The position numbers and the translations under genes are program-made. DNA of 64,000 bases, from positions 124,001 through 188,000 of the forward strand of contig NZ_BAWJ01000005.1 in assembly GCF_000586475.1 (NCBI RefSeq), in the 5' to 3' direction. Shown here piece after piece: positions 9,641 to 20,710 of this stretch (position 1 is the stretch's first letter; each line of letters starts with the position of its first letter). The stretch is from Psychrobacter sp. JCM 18903 (GTDB lineage Bacteria > Pseudomonadota > Gammaproteobacteria > Pseudomonadales > Moraxellaceae). The notes under the pieces are model-generated. The model made no database searches. It saw only the letters and a list, made by a program, of their open reading frames with translations, and was not told where the DNA came from.

Positions 9641-10620
9641 ATGTGGTTGGCAGTTATTGCAGTATTGATCGGACTAGCTATTCTTGTTTGGAGTGCAGAC
9701 CTTTTTGTTGATGGCGCCACTGCCTTAGCAAAAAATTCAACGTCCCTAGTTTCTTAATCGGTGTGTTGATTTTGGGTGTGGGTACATCCGCCCCTGAGAT
9801 GGTCGTGTCAGTATTGGCGGCACTAGAAGGCAGCCCTGATTTGGCATTAGGCAACGCTTATGGCTCAAACATCATCAATATTGCGCTGGTATTGGGTGCA
9901 ACCGTATTGATTAGCCCTATTATCATTCGTAAGGGCATCATCAAGCGTGATTTACCTCTATTGGTATTGATTACTATGGTCGCCGCATGGCAGCTGCGTG
10001 ATGGGCAATTAGACCAAGCAGATGCGATTGTGTTGATAGCGCTGCTGGTCGTGACTTTAGGCATTCAGATTGTACTAAGCTTACGTGAAGGCAACCATGA
10101 GCACGAAGGAGAACCCATAGCAGAAAGCGTCGATGCTGAACATATCGAGCAAACCCTAACACGGGGACTCATCAGCTTAGTTATCGGCATGCTTTTACTG
10201 GTCATTAGCTCACGAGCTATAGTTTGGGGTGCAGTAGAATTGGCAACGCTGTGGGGCGTTAGCGAACTGGTGATTGGATTGACGATTGTTGCTGTGGGGA
10301 CATCGTTACCTGAGCTGGTATCGAGCCTATCAGCCGCCCGTAAAGGCGAACACGACATGGCACTGGGTAATATTATTGGCTCTAATATATTTAACACCTT
10401 GGGCGTCGTTGGTCTCGCAGCGCTTATAGCGCCAATCACAGTCAGTCCAATTATCTTATCACGCGATATAGTGGCGATGGGATTGGTCACCTTGTTACTC
10501 TTGGTATTGTGCGGGTTTGCCTTTATGAGTAAGCGTCCATTCGGTCGCACTTCTGGGTCAACCTTGGTCTTATTCTTTGTCGGCTATACTTTATGGCTGA
10601 TACAAACCGTCAACCTGTAA
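9641..10620 (+). CDS. Calcium/sodium antiporter family protein, frameshifted
   Basis: A CaCA-superfamily inner-membrane cation antiporter (YrbG type). It has two inverted halves, each with the signature pair: GTSAPEMVVS with GNAYGSNIINI, and GTSLPELVSS with GNIIGSNIFNT. About ten hydrophobic segments are visible. The N-terminus (MWLAVIAVLIGLAILVWSAD, start ATG 9641 after AAGGAAAC) is cut from the rest because the A-run at about 9730 holds six A instead of seven; adding one joins DGATALAKK to FNVPSFLIGVLILGV and gives 326 residues. Ion specificity is not certain. Confidence 0.9.
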
Positions 10621-10682
10621 CGCTTAGAGTGTATTAACAGACCTTAAAATGTATGAACAGGCTATGGCGATGATAATGTGGT

Positions 10683-11336
10683 TTATTTTCCTTGCTTGCG
10701 ATTTCTAATCACCCGCCATAGTCCTTCATTCTCTGTTTTTGGCATTTTTAAGGTAATGGTATTCGATAGCATATCTTGCACTGCGAGACCACGTGGGTTA
10801 AAGAGGCAAAAAGCATAGTTAAAGACAAAGCCCAAAAAGGCACTGGTCAATAAAACAGCACGCGAGCCATCGATGACACTACCAATGATACCAAATATAA
10901 GTGGCATAATACTGGCCGCTAAAATCCGCTTAAATGACTGTCCCCACGTTAGCAAATGACCATTGCTATTGACCGTCTTTAACCGCCAAGTCTGCATACC
11001 TAATGTCTGCCCACCACGACGCCAAAATATCCCATAGAATCCGACTAACGTCAGTATAAAAGACGGCGTCATAATCACGTTTTGATACCACGTTGGCAGC
11101 GACTGCGCTTGAGAAGAGTCTGTACCGGTATTCATGGTCAGCAATGTACCAATCACGGTTAGCAGGGTACCGACCAAAAACAACAACGCTAAAATTAACA
11201 TGCCATCATAGAGAATGGCTGCCATACGGGTGCCAGGTTTAGCAATCGTTAGCTCTTCAACGTCAGAAGCATGGTGTGATGATGCTTTCGTTTTAGCAGC
11301 AGATTTGGTAGGTCGTTTAGGTAAACTCTTTGACAT
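10683..11336 (-). CDS. RDD family membrane protein
   Basis: A 217-residue inner-membrane protein. A basic, hydrophilic N-terminus (about 35 residues, SLPKRPTKSAAKTKASS) leads to the RDD signature around PGTRMAAILYDGMLILALLF with the Arg-Asp pair. Several hydrophobic segments follow, and FWRRGGQTLGMQTWRLKTVN is the second typical block. RDD proteins are small transporters or membrane proteins of mostly unknown role. No operon partner is evident; the neighbours are on the other strand or are tRNAs. Confidence 0.85.
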   Translation of the reverse strand: MSKSLPKRPTKSAAKTKASSHHASDVEELTIAKPGTRMAAILYDGMLILALLFLVGTLLTVIGTLLTMNTGTDSSQAQSLPTWYQNVIMTPSFILTLVGFYGIFWRRGGQTLGMQTWRLKTVNSNGHLLTWGQSFKRILAASIMPLIFGIIGSVIDGSRAVLLTSAFLGFVFNYAFCLFNPRGLAVQDMLSNTITLKMPKTENEGLWRVIRNRKQGK

Positions 11337-11497
11337 GGTACAAGCTCATAGCAAGCAGTGAATAGTGGCTCTATTGTACCGTAATTCACTGTCTTATCGT
11401 ACATTATCCTAAGATGCCGTAAGTCATATAACAATGTGGTATAACCATGTCGTATGACTCATCAGCTCATCAGACTATCACACAAAAATTACAGACA

Positions 11498-11535
11498 TAA
11501 AAAAATCGCCAAATTGTCATAAGACAGGCGATTAT
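11498..11535 (-). terminator. Terminator after tRNA-Arg
   Basis: AATCGCC (11504-11510) and GGCGATT (11527-11533) pair; read leftwards the hairpin is followed by a T-run. Confidence 0.65.
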
Positions 11536-11577
11536 TTTAAGGTTTCTTTAACTGGGTTAAAGAAATGATAATGCAAA

Positions 11578-11654
11578 TGGTGCGCTTGGAGAGATTCGAA
11601 CTCCCGACCCCTTAGTTCGTAGCCAAGTGCTCTATCCAACTGAGCTACAAGCGC
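11578..11654 (-). tRNA. tRNA-Arg (ACG)
   Basis: 77 nt on the minus strand. The acceptor GCGCTTG pairs with CAAGCGC, the discriminator is A, and CCA is encoded (11578-11580). The D-arm is GCTCAGTTGGATAGAGC, the anticodon loop CTACGAA gives ACG, and the T-arm contains TTCGAAT. Confidence 0.96.
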
Positions 11655-11841
11655 GTACTTTGCACATCATTTACTGCGTTGTTAAGAAACAATTGCAGCA
11701 AATTAGGTTGGTTATTATATAGATAATTTCGCTTGTGTCAATATCTTTTTTTATTAAAATCAAATTATTTTTTGCTTTAATAAAACGGAAGATTATTAAC
11801 GCTTTTATGCTGCGTCACTACTCTACTAAAAACCGAATAAA

Positions 11842-11931
11842 TGGAGGTGAAGGAGGGATTCGAACCCTCGATACGCGCAAACGTATGGTTCCTTAGCAGG
11901 GAACTGGTTTCAGCCACTCACCCACTTCACC
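11842..11931 (-). tRNA. tRNA-Ser (GCU)
   Basis: 90 nt on the minus strand with a long variable arm. The acceptor GGTGAAG pairs with CTTCACC, the anticodon arm is GTTCC-CTGCTAA-GGAAC (anticodon GCT), and CCA is encoded. The discriminator base reads T, which is unusual for a bacterial tRNA-Ser (normally G). Confidence 0.95.
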
Positions 11932-12240
11932 AAACGACGTAAGACTTTTTAAGTTCTAAAAAATAGTATTATTGCTGATAATACGTCTTATCCCGTGGGC
12001 GAGTATTATAGCAAAGCCAAAACGAATTGCAAGCACTGTCTACAAATTTAATGCAGTTTTTATCATATTTATTTCTTTATGGGGTTTCATAGCCTCTTGA
12101 GCAGCTCAAATATCAATAAAAACCAGTAAAAACGATGTTTAAGTTAGTCAGCACGCTCTGGGTTGTTGTTAATTGATGGATGGATTGTCTATATACCATC
12201 TCTCACCTACTATGGCTTTTTTAGCAGTGGGTGTCTATAG

Positions 12241-13086
<846 letters not shown>

Positions 13087-13097
13087 ATAATTAATAA

Positions 13098-13134
13098 AAA
13101 AGGGCGCTCTATATCTCATAGAACGCCCTTTTTT
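13098..13134. terminator. Bidirectional terminator between thiD and yggT
   Basis: AGGGCGCTCT (13101-13110) pairs with AGAACGCCCT (13120-13129) with one mismatch, flanked by an A-run on the left and a T-run on the right. Confidence 0.85.
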
Positions 13135-13167
13135 AGATAGCAGCTTTCAAGTGACCATTAATCCAGC

Positions 13168-13737
13168 TCAACCCAACATTGGCATGAAGCTCGCGGCAAA
13201 GCCACCAATAAACATCTCAAGCAAAATAAAAGCAATGAATGCGACCATTGGTGATAAATCAATCATACCCAAGTTTGGTGTGATTCGACGAAATGGTGCC
13301 AAGATTGGCTCCGCTAAATCGACAATAATACCAATAATCGGATGCTGAGATTGGGTAAATACCACAATCCAGCTGACAATGATGGAACCAATGACGAGAT
13401 AGCGACACATACGTAAAAAGTCTAATACCAAGCTGATAGTACCAGTGAAAAATAACGGTACAGGAGCGATACCTTTATGGGTCAGTGCTGCTTTTCCAGA
13501 GATATCGATTAAACGAATCAAAAACATCAGGACAATAGCCGCAATACTGATACGCCCTTGCCCGACGGTTGGAAAAATACGCCCAAACACGTCGACAATA
13601 TGCGTTGCTTTATAGGCAGGCGCAATCATGGGATTACTGGCATCCATCCCTGCAAATTGCAGCATAAAGCGAATAAACACCAACATCATGGCGAAGGTGG
13701 TGACCAAATCAAAGATTTGAAATAACATGTTGTTCAT
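13168..13737 (-). CDS. YggT family integral membrane protein
   Basis: A 189-residue protein with two YGGT units, each a pair of hydrophobic helices with a short Pro-containing motif; the second includes LAEPILAPFRRITPNLGMIDLSPMVAF (residues about 140-165), the hallmark of the family. YggT proteins are inner-membrane proteins implicated in osmotic tolerance and cell-division-related functions in other bacteria; the exact role is unclear. It lies just downstream of proC on the same strand, a conserved pairing, with a 13-bp tandem repeat array in between. Confidence 0.9.
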   Translation of the reverse strand: MNNMLFQIFDLVTTFAMMLVFIRFMLQFAGMDASNPMIAPAYKATHIVDVFGRIFPTVGQGRISIAAIVLMFLIRLIDISGKAALTHKGIAPVPLFFTGTISLVLDFLRMCRYLVIGSIIVSWIVVFTQSQHPIIGIIVDLAEPILAPFRRITPNLGMIDLSPMVAFIAFILLEMFIGGFAASFMPMLG

Positions 13738-13797
13738 GAAGTGCTACTCAATGTGACATTATTAACAGGTTTTGGGATGACGACTGTCATTGCTTGG

Positions 13798-13862
13798 TAT
13801 TGGTGCTTAATATTGGTGCTTAATATTGGTGCTTAATATTGGTGCTTAATATTGCTGCTTAG
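13798..13862 (+). repeat. 13-bp tandem repeat array between proC and yggT
   Basis: Four perfect copies of TATTGGTGCTTAA (13798-13849) and a fifth with two changes (13850-13862). It lies in the spacer of a co-directional gene pair, so copy number would alter proC-yggT spacing. Confidence 0.95.
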
Positions 13863-13920
13863 TATTACGGCTCAGGCGCGTCATTCGCTTGTAGCAAATA
13901 ACGCGCTGATATATGGATGA

Positions 13921-14753
13921 TTATTTACTCATCTCTTCACTCAATGCTTGGCTACGGTCATAGCAAGCCTGCATAGCCTCAACGATTTGACCGCCGATAT
14001 CATTGGCTTGCATTGACTCAACGGCGGCTTGGGTTGTCCCATTTGGCGAGGTGACCTTGCGACGCAATTCAGCAGGTGCATCTTCACTATTCATCGCCAT
14101 TTTTGCCGCGCCTAGCATGGTTTGCATAGCGAGCGCTGAAGCCTGCTCTTTATCCAAACCTAAAGCCACTGCCCCATCGATCATCGATTCAATAAAGTAA
14201 AACATATATGCTGGTGCTGAACCTGATACGGCGGTTACCGCATGCATGTGTTCTTCATTATCGACCCACATGACCAATCCTGATGCTTCCATCACCGCCG
14301 TTGCTAATTGCTTTTGTTCAGCAGAAATATTATCAGTACCGTACAGACCGTTGCGCCCATTTGAATCATTGCAGGGGTATTTGGCATCGCCCGGACGATA
14401 TTGTCATAGCCACCCAACATGTCAGATAAAAGCTCAGTCGACAAACCTGCTGCCACTGAAATCACCAGCTGCTTGTCTAAGGCATCTGCAAAGCTACTGA
14501 CCACTGCTTTCATCACTTGCGGTTTGACCGCCAGTACCACAATGTCAGCATCGATAACGGCAGCTTTTGCATCAGCAGTTGGATCAACCGTGTTCAATCC
14601 TTTAGCAGCCAATTGCTCGCGCGCTTCACTGCTAGGATCAGCAACGGTAATTAAACTCGGTTTGACACCGCAGCTGACAAGCCCGCTAATCAAAGCCTGC
14701 GCCATATTTCCGCCACCGATAAAGCTGATTTTCTTATTATCTAATACTGACAT
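13921..14753 (-). CDS. proC: Pyrroline-5-carboxylate reductase, frameshifted
   Basis: Last step of proline synthesis, NAD(P)H-dependent. The N-terminal Rossmann motif is KISFIGGGNMAQALISGL; the middle shows VVLAVKPQVMKAVV and RAMPNTPAMIQMGAT; the C-terminal dimer domain includes VSGSAPAYMFYFIESMIDGA and KVTSPNGTTQAA. The frame breaks near 14352, where ACGGTCTGTACG should contain one more G (ATGLYGTDNISAEQK). Corrected length 277 residues, normal for the family. AGGAGA lies just before the ATG. Confidence 0.95.
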
Positions 14754-14971
14754 ACATGTCTCCTATTCAAAAATCCAAAGGTATTCAAACTAACATAATG
14801 ATAGGTAAAATGACACTCAGTTTACCATACTGCTACTGGCATCGTTTGATAAATTGACGGCATCTAACCCGGCTGTAAGCTCCGTTGAATCACTTAATTG
14901 CCATGGACTATGGCACAACCAAACGGTTAGATTAACAAGGGCATTATATAAAATCAGTGACGGAGAGTAAT

Positions 14972-15484
14972 ATGTTTTTCATTCGTAAAGCCAACCCTGA
15001 GGATTATGCAGACATTGCTAACATTCACTTCAAAAGTTGGCATGCCGCCTATTTAGATTTGCTACCAGCGTCCTATATCAATGATAAAAACAACTTATGT
15101 AATAAGACAAAAATGTGGCAGGAGTTAATGGCGCATCCTGATGTTATTGTCTGGATAGCATATGATGCTCATCATCATAATTTGGGGTTTATTGGGTACT
15201 TCATTAATAATAAAAATTATGAAATTACCACGTTGTATGTTTTGCCCGATTATCAAGGATTGGGTATAGGCACTCAATTAATGACAGTATCATTGAAAGC
15301 TCTCTTAGAATCTCATATCCATGCCCATTTTTATTTATGGGTATTAGAAAATAATGTGGCTGCTATTGATTTCTATCAAAAATTTGGCTTTGGAGCTAAT
15401 GGCGAAAAGAGTGAAGAATGCTACAAAAGCACGCAAATAATAGATATCAAAATGGTTAGAAAACTTGATGTCCTGATGCCCTAG
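14972..15484 (+). CDS. GNAT family N-acetyltransferase
   Basis: A 170-residue acetyl-CoA-dependent acyltransferase of unknown substrate. The core motif is TLYVLPDYQGLGIGTQLM (motif A, acetyl-CoA pyrophosphate loop, residues about 87-104), followed by LWVLENNVAAIDFYQKFGF (motif B). The chosen ATG (MFFIRKANPEDYADI) has GGAGAG upstream; an in-frame GTG lies 15 bases earlier. It stands alone between proC and the convergent tilS. Substrate cannot be told from sequence. Confidence 0.88.
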   Translation: MFFIRKANPEDYADIANIHFKSWHAAYLDLLPASYINDKNNLCNKTKMWQELMAHPDVIVWIAYDAHHHNLGFIGYFINNKNYEITTLYVLPDYQGLGIGTQLMTVSLKALLESHIHAHFYLWVLENNVAAIDFYQKFGFGANGEKSEECYKSTQIIDIKMVRKLDVLMP

Positions 15485-15526
15485 CCCTAGATAACCTGAC
15501 CTCCTAAAAGGCTTAGGTTACAAATA

Positions 15527-17097
15527 TTAAAAAGCGTTATTGATGCTTAGACTGTTTCTAATAACATTGCTTCTAATAGCACTGTCTAAAACGCCAATAT
15601 TTTCTGTCGTGTCTGTTAGCGATCTACTCGTCCCTAGTATCCAGCTCTCAAAAGGTGAAACCAGCAATAATGGCCACTCTTTATCCTGCTGTACGGATAC
15701 GGCACTGACCACCACCAAACTCTCGCGCAACCATACAGGTACACCAAGCGTTTGATATAGTTTCTTGCCCGCTTGTGGACGTGATGCCAATGCAGTTTGC
15801 ACACGCTGCTGACGACCTAATGGTGCAAAGGTAATCTCAAACCTCTCATCATCTTGATCGCTGTCTAATAGCTTTACCAAGGCATCTGGCATCATTTGCA
15901 CTTGCCAAATAAAGTTATCATCACTACGTAAGGTAACTGATACAGGCTGAGCAGCCGCTGAATACGCATCAGCCACCACAAGATTAGATAAGGGTTGAAT
16001 CTGTTTGGTAAGCGGTAATGCTAACCACTTGCTCCACTCACTGCTTAAACGATAAAGCTGCTGACGATAGCGGCAAATCGTATAGGACTGCTTGCGAGCT
16101 TGCCAAAAAAGCGCCGTTTGGTGATCAGCATCTCCACGTTGGCTTAGCATAAATACATCATCGACCAGCTGCTTAGCAGGCGGTAACGGTTCATCTTGAC
16201 CGAGCCAATGATGCAATAGTTGGCGCTGACGATAAATGGGTAATGCTTGTAGCTTGTCTATATTTAGCACACGCTGGGCAGACGATAGCTGTAATGATGC
16301 TACCTCTATCTGCTGTAAATCTTCTGCCGCTTGTGCATTGATTATCAATTGGGCATCACGCAATAGCTGTGCGCTACGGGCGATATTGTCAATGACATTG
16401 GAATTATAGGTCGCCAATACTGGCATAATGTCAAGGCGTAGCCCACTACGTACATTATCGCCAGCATCATTGGTTGGGTCATCAATATAAGGGAGCTTTA
16501 GGCGCTGAGCATAACTGCTGATATTGCCGCGTTTGACCGTCAGCCAAGGTCGCCATAACGCCATACGTTGTGCGCCCTGCGTTTGGATACGCCACGGCTG
16601 CATACCAGACAGACCATTCACCCAGCGCCTTGTATCAGCCGCATCAGCACCGTCTCTGCTTGGTCATCGGCATGATGCGCTAAGAGCAATACATCATCTT
16701 GATTGAGTTGCGCTCGCATGACATCATAACGAGCCTGCCTTGCGGCTTGCTCATCATAACCATTCACTTGCGCACGTAAAATCCGACACGGTATCTGCTG
16801 CACTGCTGCCCAATGAGCGACATGCATCGCCCAAGTCTCACTATCTGCTTGCAAACCATGATTCACATGCAGCAATTGTGGCAAAAATGGCAACTTACCT
16901 TGGCGATAGAGCTGCACACACAGCGCAGCCAATGCTAATGAATCACGACCACCACTACACGCCAGCCAAATCCGTCGACCGTGCAGCTGTTCACCATATT
17001 CAGCCATACTACTCAATAATGCTTTTGCCAGATCGGCATCGACAGGCAAGTCTGCGATTGGCTTCATAGGATGCGAGAGGATTGCACTGCTGGTCAT
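15527..17097 (-). CDS. tilS: tRNA(Ile)-lysidine synthase, frameshifted
   Basis: TilS modifies C34 of tRNA-Ile(CAU) to lysidine so it reads AUA; essential in nearly all bacteria. The N-terminal PP-loop is IWLACSGGRDSLALAALC, followed by LLHVNHGLQ and AHHADDQAETVLMRLIQGAG. The frame breaks at about 16620: GGCGCTGGGTGAATGG lacks one G, and restoring it joins QGAG to VNGLSGMQPWR. The C-terminal substrate-binding domains end with WPLLLVSPFESWILG. Corrected length 523 residues. It follows accA on the same strand, a frequent arrangement. Confidence 0.94.
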
Positions 17098-17326
17098 AAT
17101 CAGCCTTATTTATTTAGCATGCATACATGAATTGACATATAAATGAATCTGCTCATACGTCAGCTACGACATCAGTTACAGCGTCAGTTAGCACCTATAT
17201 TAACAGCCACAAAAAACGCGCCATAAAATGACACGTTTTTATTTTAGCATTAAGACTCAGTCTCTAATATGAAAAGCTTTGTGTCCATGAATAGAGGCTT
17301 TGTAACAGAGGTGTCATAGCGACCAA

Positions 17327-18128
17327 TTAAGCAGGCAACATCACTTCTGAGTTAAAGGTTTTCAGCTTCTCATAACGCAGCTCACAACGCGCGTGTGCGT
17401 CTAAATCTTTAATCTCATTTAACTGCTCAGCAATCAGTGCTTTCAAGGCGATCATGACTGGCTGCGGCTTGATATGTGCGCCTTCACCTTCTTCAATGAC
17501 GCATCAATCAGCCCCATCTGATATAAATTAATCGCATTTAATTTCAAGGCTTCACTAGCATCTTGTGCTTTTTCAGCTGTTTTCCACAGGATAGATGCAC
17601 AGCCTTCCGGAGAGATAACCGAATAAATACTATTTTGTAGCATATTGACTTTGTCACCAACGCCAATAGCCAACGCCCCACCTGAGCCGCCTTCACCGAT
17701 GATAGTCACGATAATAGGCACTTTTAGGCTAGAAAAAACAGCGATACTTTCGGCAATGGCTTGCGCTTGTCCGCGCTCTTCAGCGCCGATACCGGATAAG
17801 CGCCTTGGGTATCCACAAAGGTCATCACAGGGATATTAAAACGCTCAGCCATTTTGACCAAACGAATCACTTTGCGGTAGCCTTCAGGATTGGCCATGCC
17901 AAAGTTATGAGCAATACGCTCACGGGTGCTGCGACCGCGATGTTGACCAATTACCATCACAGGCTGACCATCAAAACGCGCCAGACCACCAAGAATGGCT
18001 TTGTCATCAGCAAAAGCACGGTCACCGTGCAGCTCATCGAATTCGGTAAACAGCTGATTAACATAGTCCATAAATAATGGACGCTTGGCGTGCCGTGCAA
18101 GCTGCACACTATCCCAGACAGTGCTCAT
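17327..18128 (-). CDS. accA: Acetyl-CoA carboxylase carboxyltransferase alpha, two frameshifts
   Basis: Alpha subunit of the carboxyltransferase that makes malonyl-CoA for fatty-acid synthesis. Visible: [65 protein letters not shown], and [22 protein letters not shown]. Two single bases are missing: one G near 17803 ([18 protein letters not shown] is restored) and one base near 17505 (restores [14 protein letters not shown] and the true stop at 17327). Corrected length 267 residues, about 50 shorter at the N-terminus than the E. coli subunit. TQG replaces the TPG of E. coli. Essential, so the breaks are probably assembly errors. Confidence 0.93.
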
Positions 18129-18355
18129 AGACGCTTCCCTTTAATAATTATACTTAATGTATTTATGTTTAAGAATAATATCGTTATCGATTTTTAGATA
18201 ATGAAAGTACAGTTGTAAACTCAATAGAAGCTATAGTAGCACATCTTAAATGGCATGACATTACTGACAAAGCCGCTTTTGTTACGTTAATCTATAGCAT
18301 ACTCATTACAATAGTAACAGCACCGTGTTGATCGCTCAGTACAAACCAGCGCTAT

Positions 18356-19881
18356 CTAGCCCTCAACCACGCTCAGCGTCACGCCCCATTTAGCAAACTG
18401 CTCAATCTCAGTATGCAGATCCGGCAATAAGAAAGCATAGTGCTCGCTGCTATCGGCAACGGTGATTTGCCAGCAATGATCATCCATGGCTTGTAACTGT
18501 AATTCTGGTAATTCATGATCGCTGCGGCTGTGATGCGCCAGTACAGCCAAACGTAGCAGCAGACAAAGATAAACAAGCTGATTACCACCGATAGTACAGG
18601 TCTGCTCTAACATATCGGCTTTGAGCTTACGACGATGATTGAGCATCAGTTGTGCCATGCGCTTTTGATCGACTTGCGAGAATCCTGGAATATCAGAATA
18701 CTCAAGCAAATACGCGCTGTGCTTATGATAACTACTATGACTGATGGCCAATCCTATCTCATGCAAGAAAGCCGCCCGTCTGAGTAAATCACAATCATCA
18801 TTGGTAAGGGCGAGCTTCTCCTTCACTTGCTCAAATAAATGACGACTGGTTTTCACCACTTGTTTGGCTTGTTTTTTGTCCCCCGAATAACGCTTAATCA
18901 GCGCCAGCACACTGCGGTCACGAACATCTTCGCTAGCAAAGCGTCCAAGCATGTCGTACATCACACCTTCACGTAGTGCACCATCTGAGTAACTAATGGT
19001 ATCGACACCCAGCACTTTCATGACTGCACGCAGTACCGCAACGCCTGCTGGGAAGACGGCTTTGCGATGTTCCTTAACGCCTTCTAAATCGATGTCATCG
19101 ACGTTGCCAATTTTAAGCAACAGTTTCTCTAACTTTTTGACACCTTTATAAGTGATGCGCTCTTGCTCATCAGCCAGCCCTTAGAGACCAGCACATTACG
19201 TACCGCTTTAATCGTCCCACTCGAGCCAACCACACTACTCCAGCCCAATTTTTGATAACGACCCTGAATCGCTAACACTTCTTTGCGAGCGGCTGATATC
19301 GCATTATTAAAGGCTTCTTTCGTGATTTGACCATCGGCAAAGTACTTCTGGGTAAAGGCGACACAGCCCATCTGCAAACTCTCGGTCAACAGCGGATCGA
19401 ACTCTTGACCAATGATAAACTCTGTCGAACCGCCACCAATATCGATGACCAAACGCTTGTCACTACTGGCATTGGTGTGTGAGACGCCCAAATAAATCAA
19501 GCGTGCCTCTTCTCGTCCCGCGATAATCTCAATGGGTTTCGGCAATATTTTATTGGCACGGGCAATAAAGTCATTGGCGTTTTTGGCTTGACGTAAAGCG
19601 TTGGTCGCAACCACGCGAATGCGTTCGGGTGGTACCGAATCCAAACGTGCCACAAATCGGCTCAAACAGTCAAGACCTCGCTGTGCAGCTGCCGCACTTA
19701 AGATATTATTTTCATCCAAGCCTGCGGCGAGCTGGACTTTTTCAGACATAGAAACGACTTTTCGCACCTCACCATGGTCAAGACGCGCAATGGCCAGATG
19801 AAAACTATTGGAACCGATATCAATGGCTGCCATCATTTCATCATCAGCAAGCGGCGGATTTGTAAGGTAGTCAATAGGCAT
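18356..19881 (-). CDS. ppx: Exopolyphosphatase, frameshifted
   Basis: Ppx/GppA-family phosphatase that releases phosphate from polyphosphate (or pppGpp). Motifs of the ASKHA fold: MAAIDIGSNSFHLAIARL near the N-terminus, VVATNALRQAKNANDF, GREEARLIYLGV, LVIDIGGGSTEFIIG, and VVGSSGTIKAV. The C-terminal HD-like helical part has LRRAAFLHEIGLAISHSSYHKHSAY (about residues 395-420). The frame breaks near 19182, where one G is missing (SKGWADEQERITYKGVKKLEKLL). Corrected length 508 residues. GppA is the alternative name, but gene context does not decide. Confidence 0.9.
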
Positions 19882-20281
19882 AAGAGGAATCGTTACCGTG
19901 TTGGATAAAAGGGAGAGGATATGGGCTAAAAATTAGACGATTGAGTCATATAAACATCGTAGCTGCACCAAATAGTGCCATTTACGCAAAGCGGCTCACG
20001 TATTTGACGCAATTTTCGCCATTAAAGCATTTATGCCAAACACTGGCAAGTGACCCAAATGCTAATTAAGCAGCAAGCGTATCATTCACAAAATAACAAA
20101 TGCGCCATAAACATCCATTGCTTGTGTTAAAGATAGCGTTTTGCTACATTAAAAACGACCAATATTATAATAAATAACAGTTACTTAATGACCGACTAGC
20201 CGTTTTAGTAAAACAGAAAGCCTTCTAATTACTCGCCCTAATATCTATACTCAAGAAACTATTAGCAAGGAAGCTAAACAA
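19882..20281. other. Intergenic region between divergent ppx and Mpo1-like gene
   Basis: About 400 bases with no open frame of note and no clear RNA gene. It must contain two divergent promoters; I could not assign them with confidence. Confidence 0.4.
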
Positions 20282-20691
20282 ATGAATCAAACGACCACAC
20301 AAAACACTACCAAAAACGCCGATGCTCAAGCGGTCAGCAATGCCAAAAAAAACATGATGACAACCGTCAGTCCAACAAAGCAAAAATTTTATGACTTCTA
20401 TTTAGCTGAACATCAAAACATGGCTTGTCGCCGCTTACATTTCGCCGGTAGTAGCTTTGGCTTATTGGGACTCGCAAAGTCGGTCAAAACTGCTTCGCCA
20501 AAACCATTACTTAAAGGCATCGCTGCTGGATATGCTTGCGCTTGGGTCGGTCATTTTTCTTTGAAAAAAACAAACCTGCCTCGTTCAAATTCCCGCTAAA
20601 AAGCTTTGCTAGCGACTTTCGTATGTACAGTGATGTCCTACGCGGTAGACTCAGCTTAAAAGACCGTAAATTTGATAAAATTGGACGATAA
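20282..20691 (+). CDS. Mpo1-like (DUF962) protein, frameshifted
   Basis: A small membrane protein of the DUF962/Mpo1 family; yeast Mpo1 is a dioxygenase in fatty-acid alpha-oxidation, while bacterial members are uncharacterised. Visible: KFYDFYLAEHQNMACRRLHFAGSS with the conserved His, a hydrophobic stretch (GIAAGYACAWVGHFF), and FEKNKPASFKFPLKS ending in SDVLRGRLSLKDRKFDKIG. One T is missing near 20558-20562; adding it converts GHFSLKKTN to GHFFFEKNKP and gives 136 residues. Convergent with the ligase gene downstream. Confidence 0.82.
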
Positions 20692-20710
20692 TAACTCGCC
20701 CCTAGCCCAA

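Noticed and set aside
10683..11336. Possible rhodopsin or transporter identity for the RDD protein
   Set aside because: The RDD signature with R and D in the first helix fits the RDD family; no other motif is present.
13798..13862. CRISPR-like array
   Set aside because: The units are 13 bases long and directly abutting, with no spacers and no cas genes.
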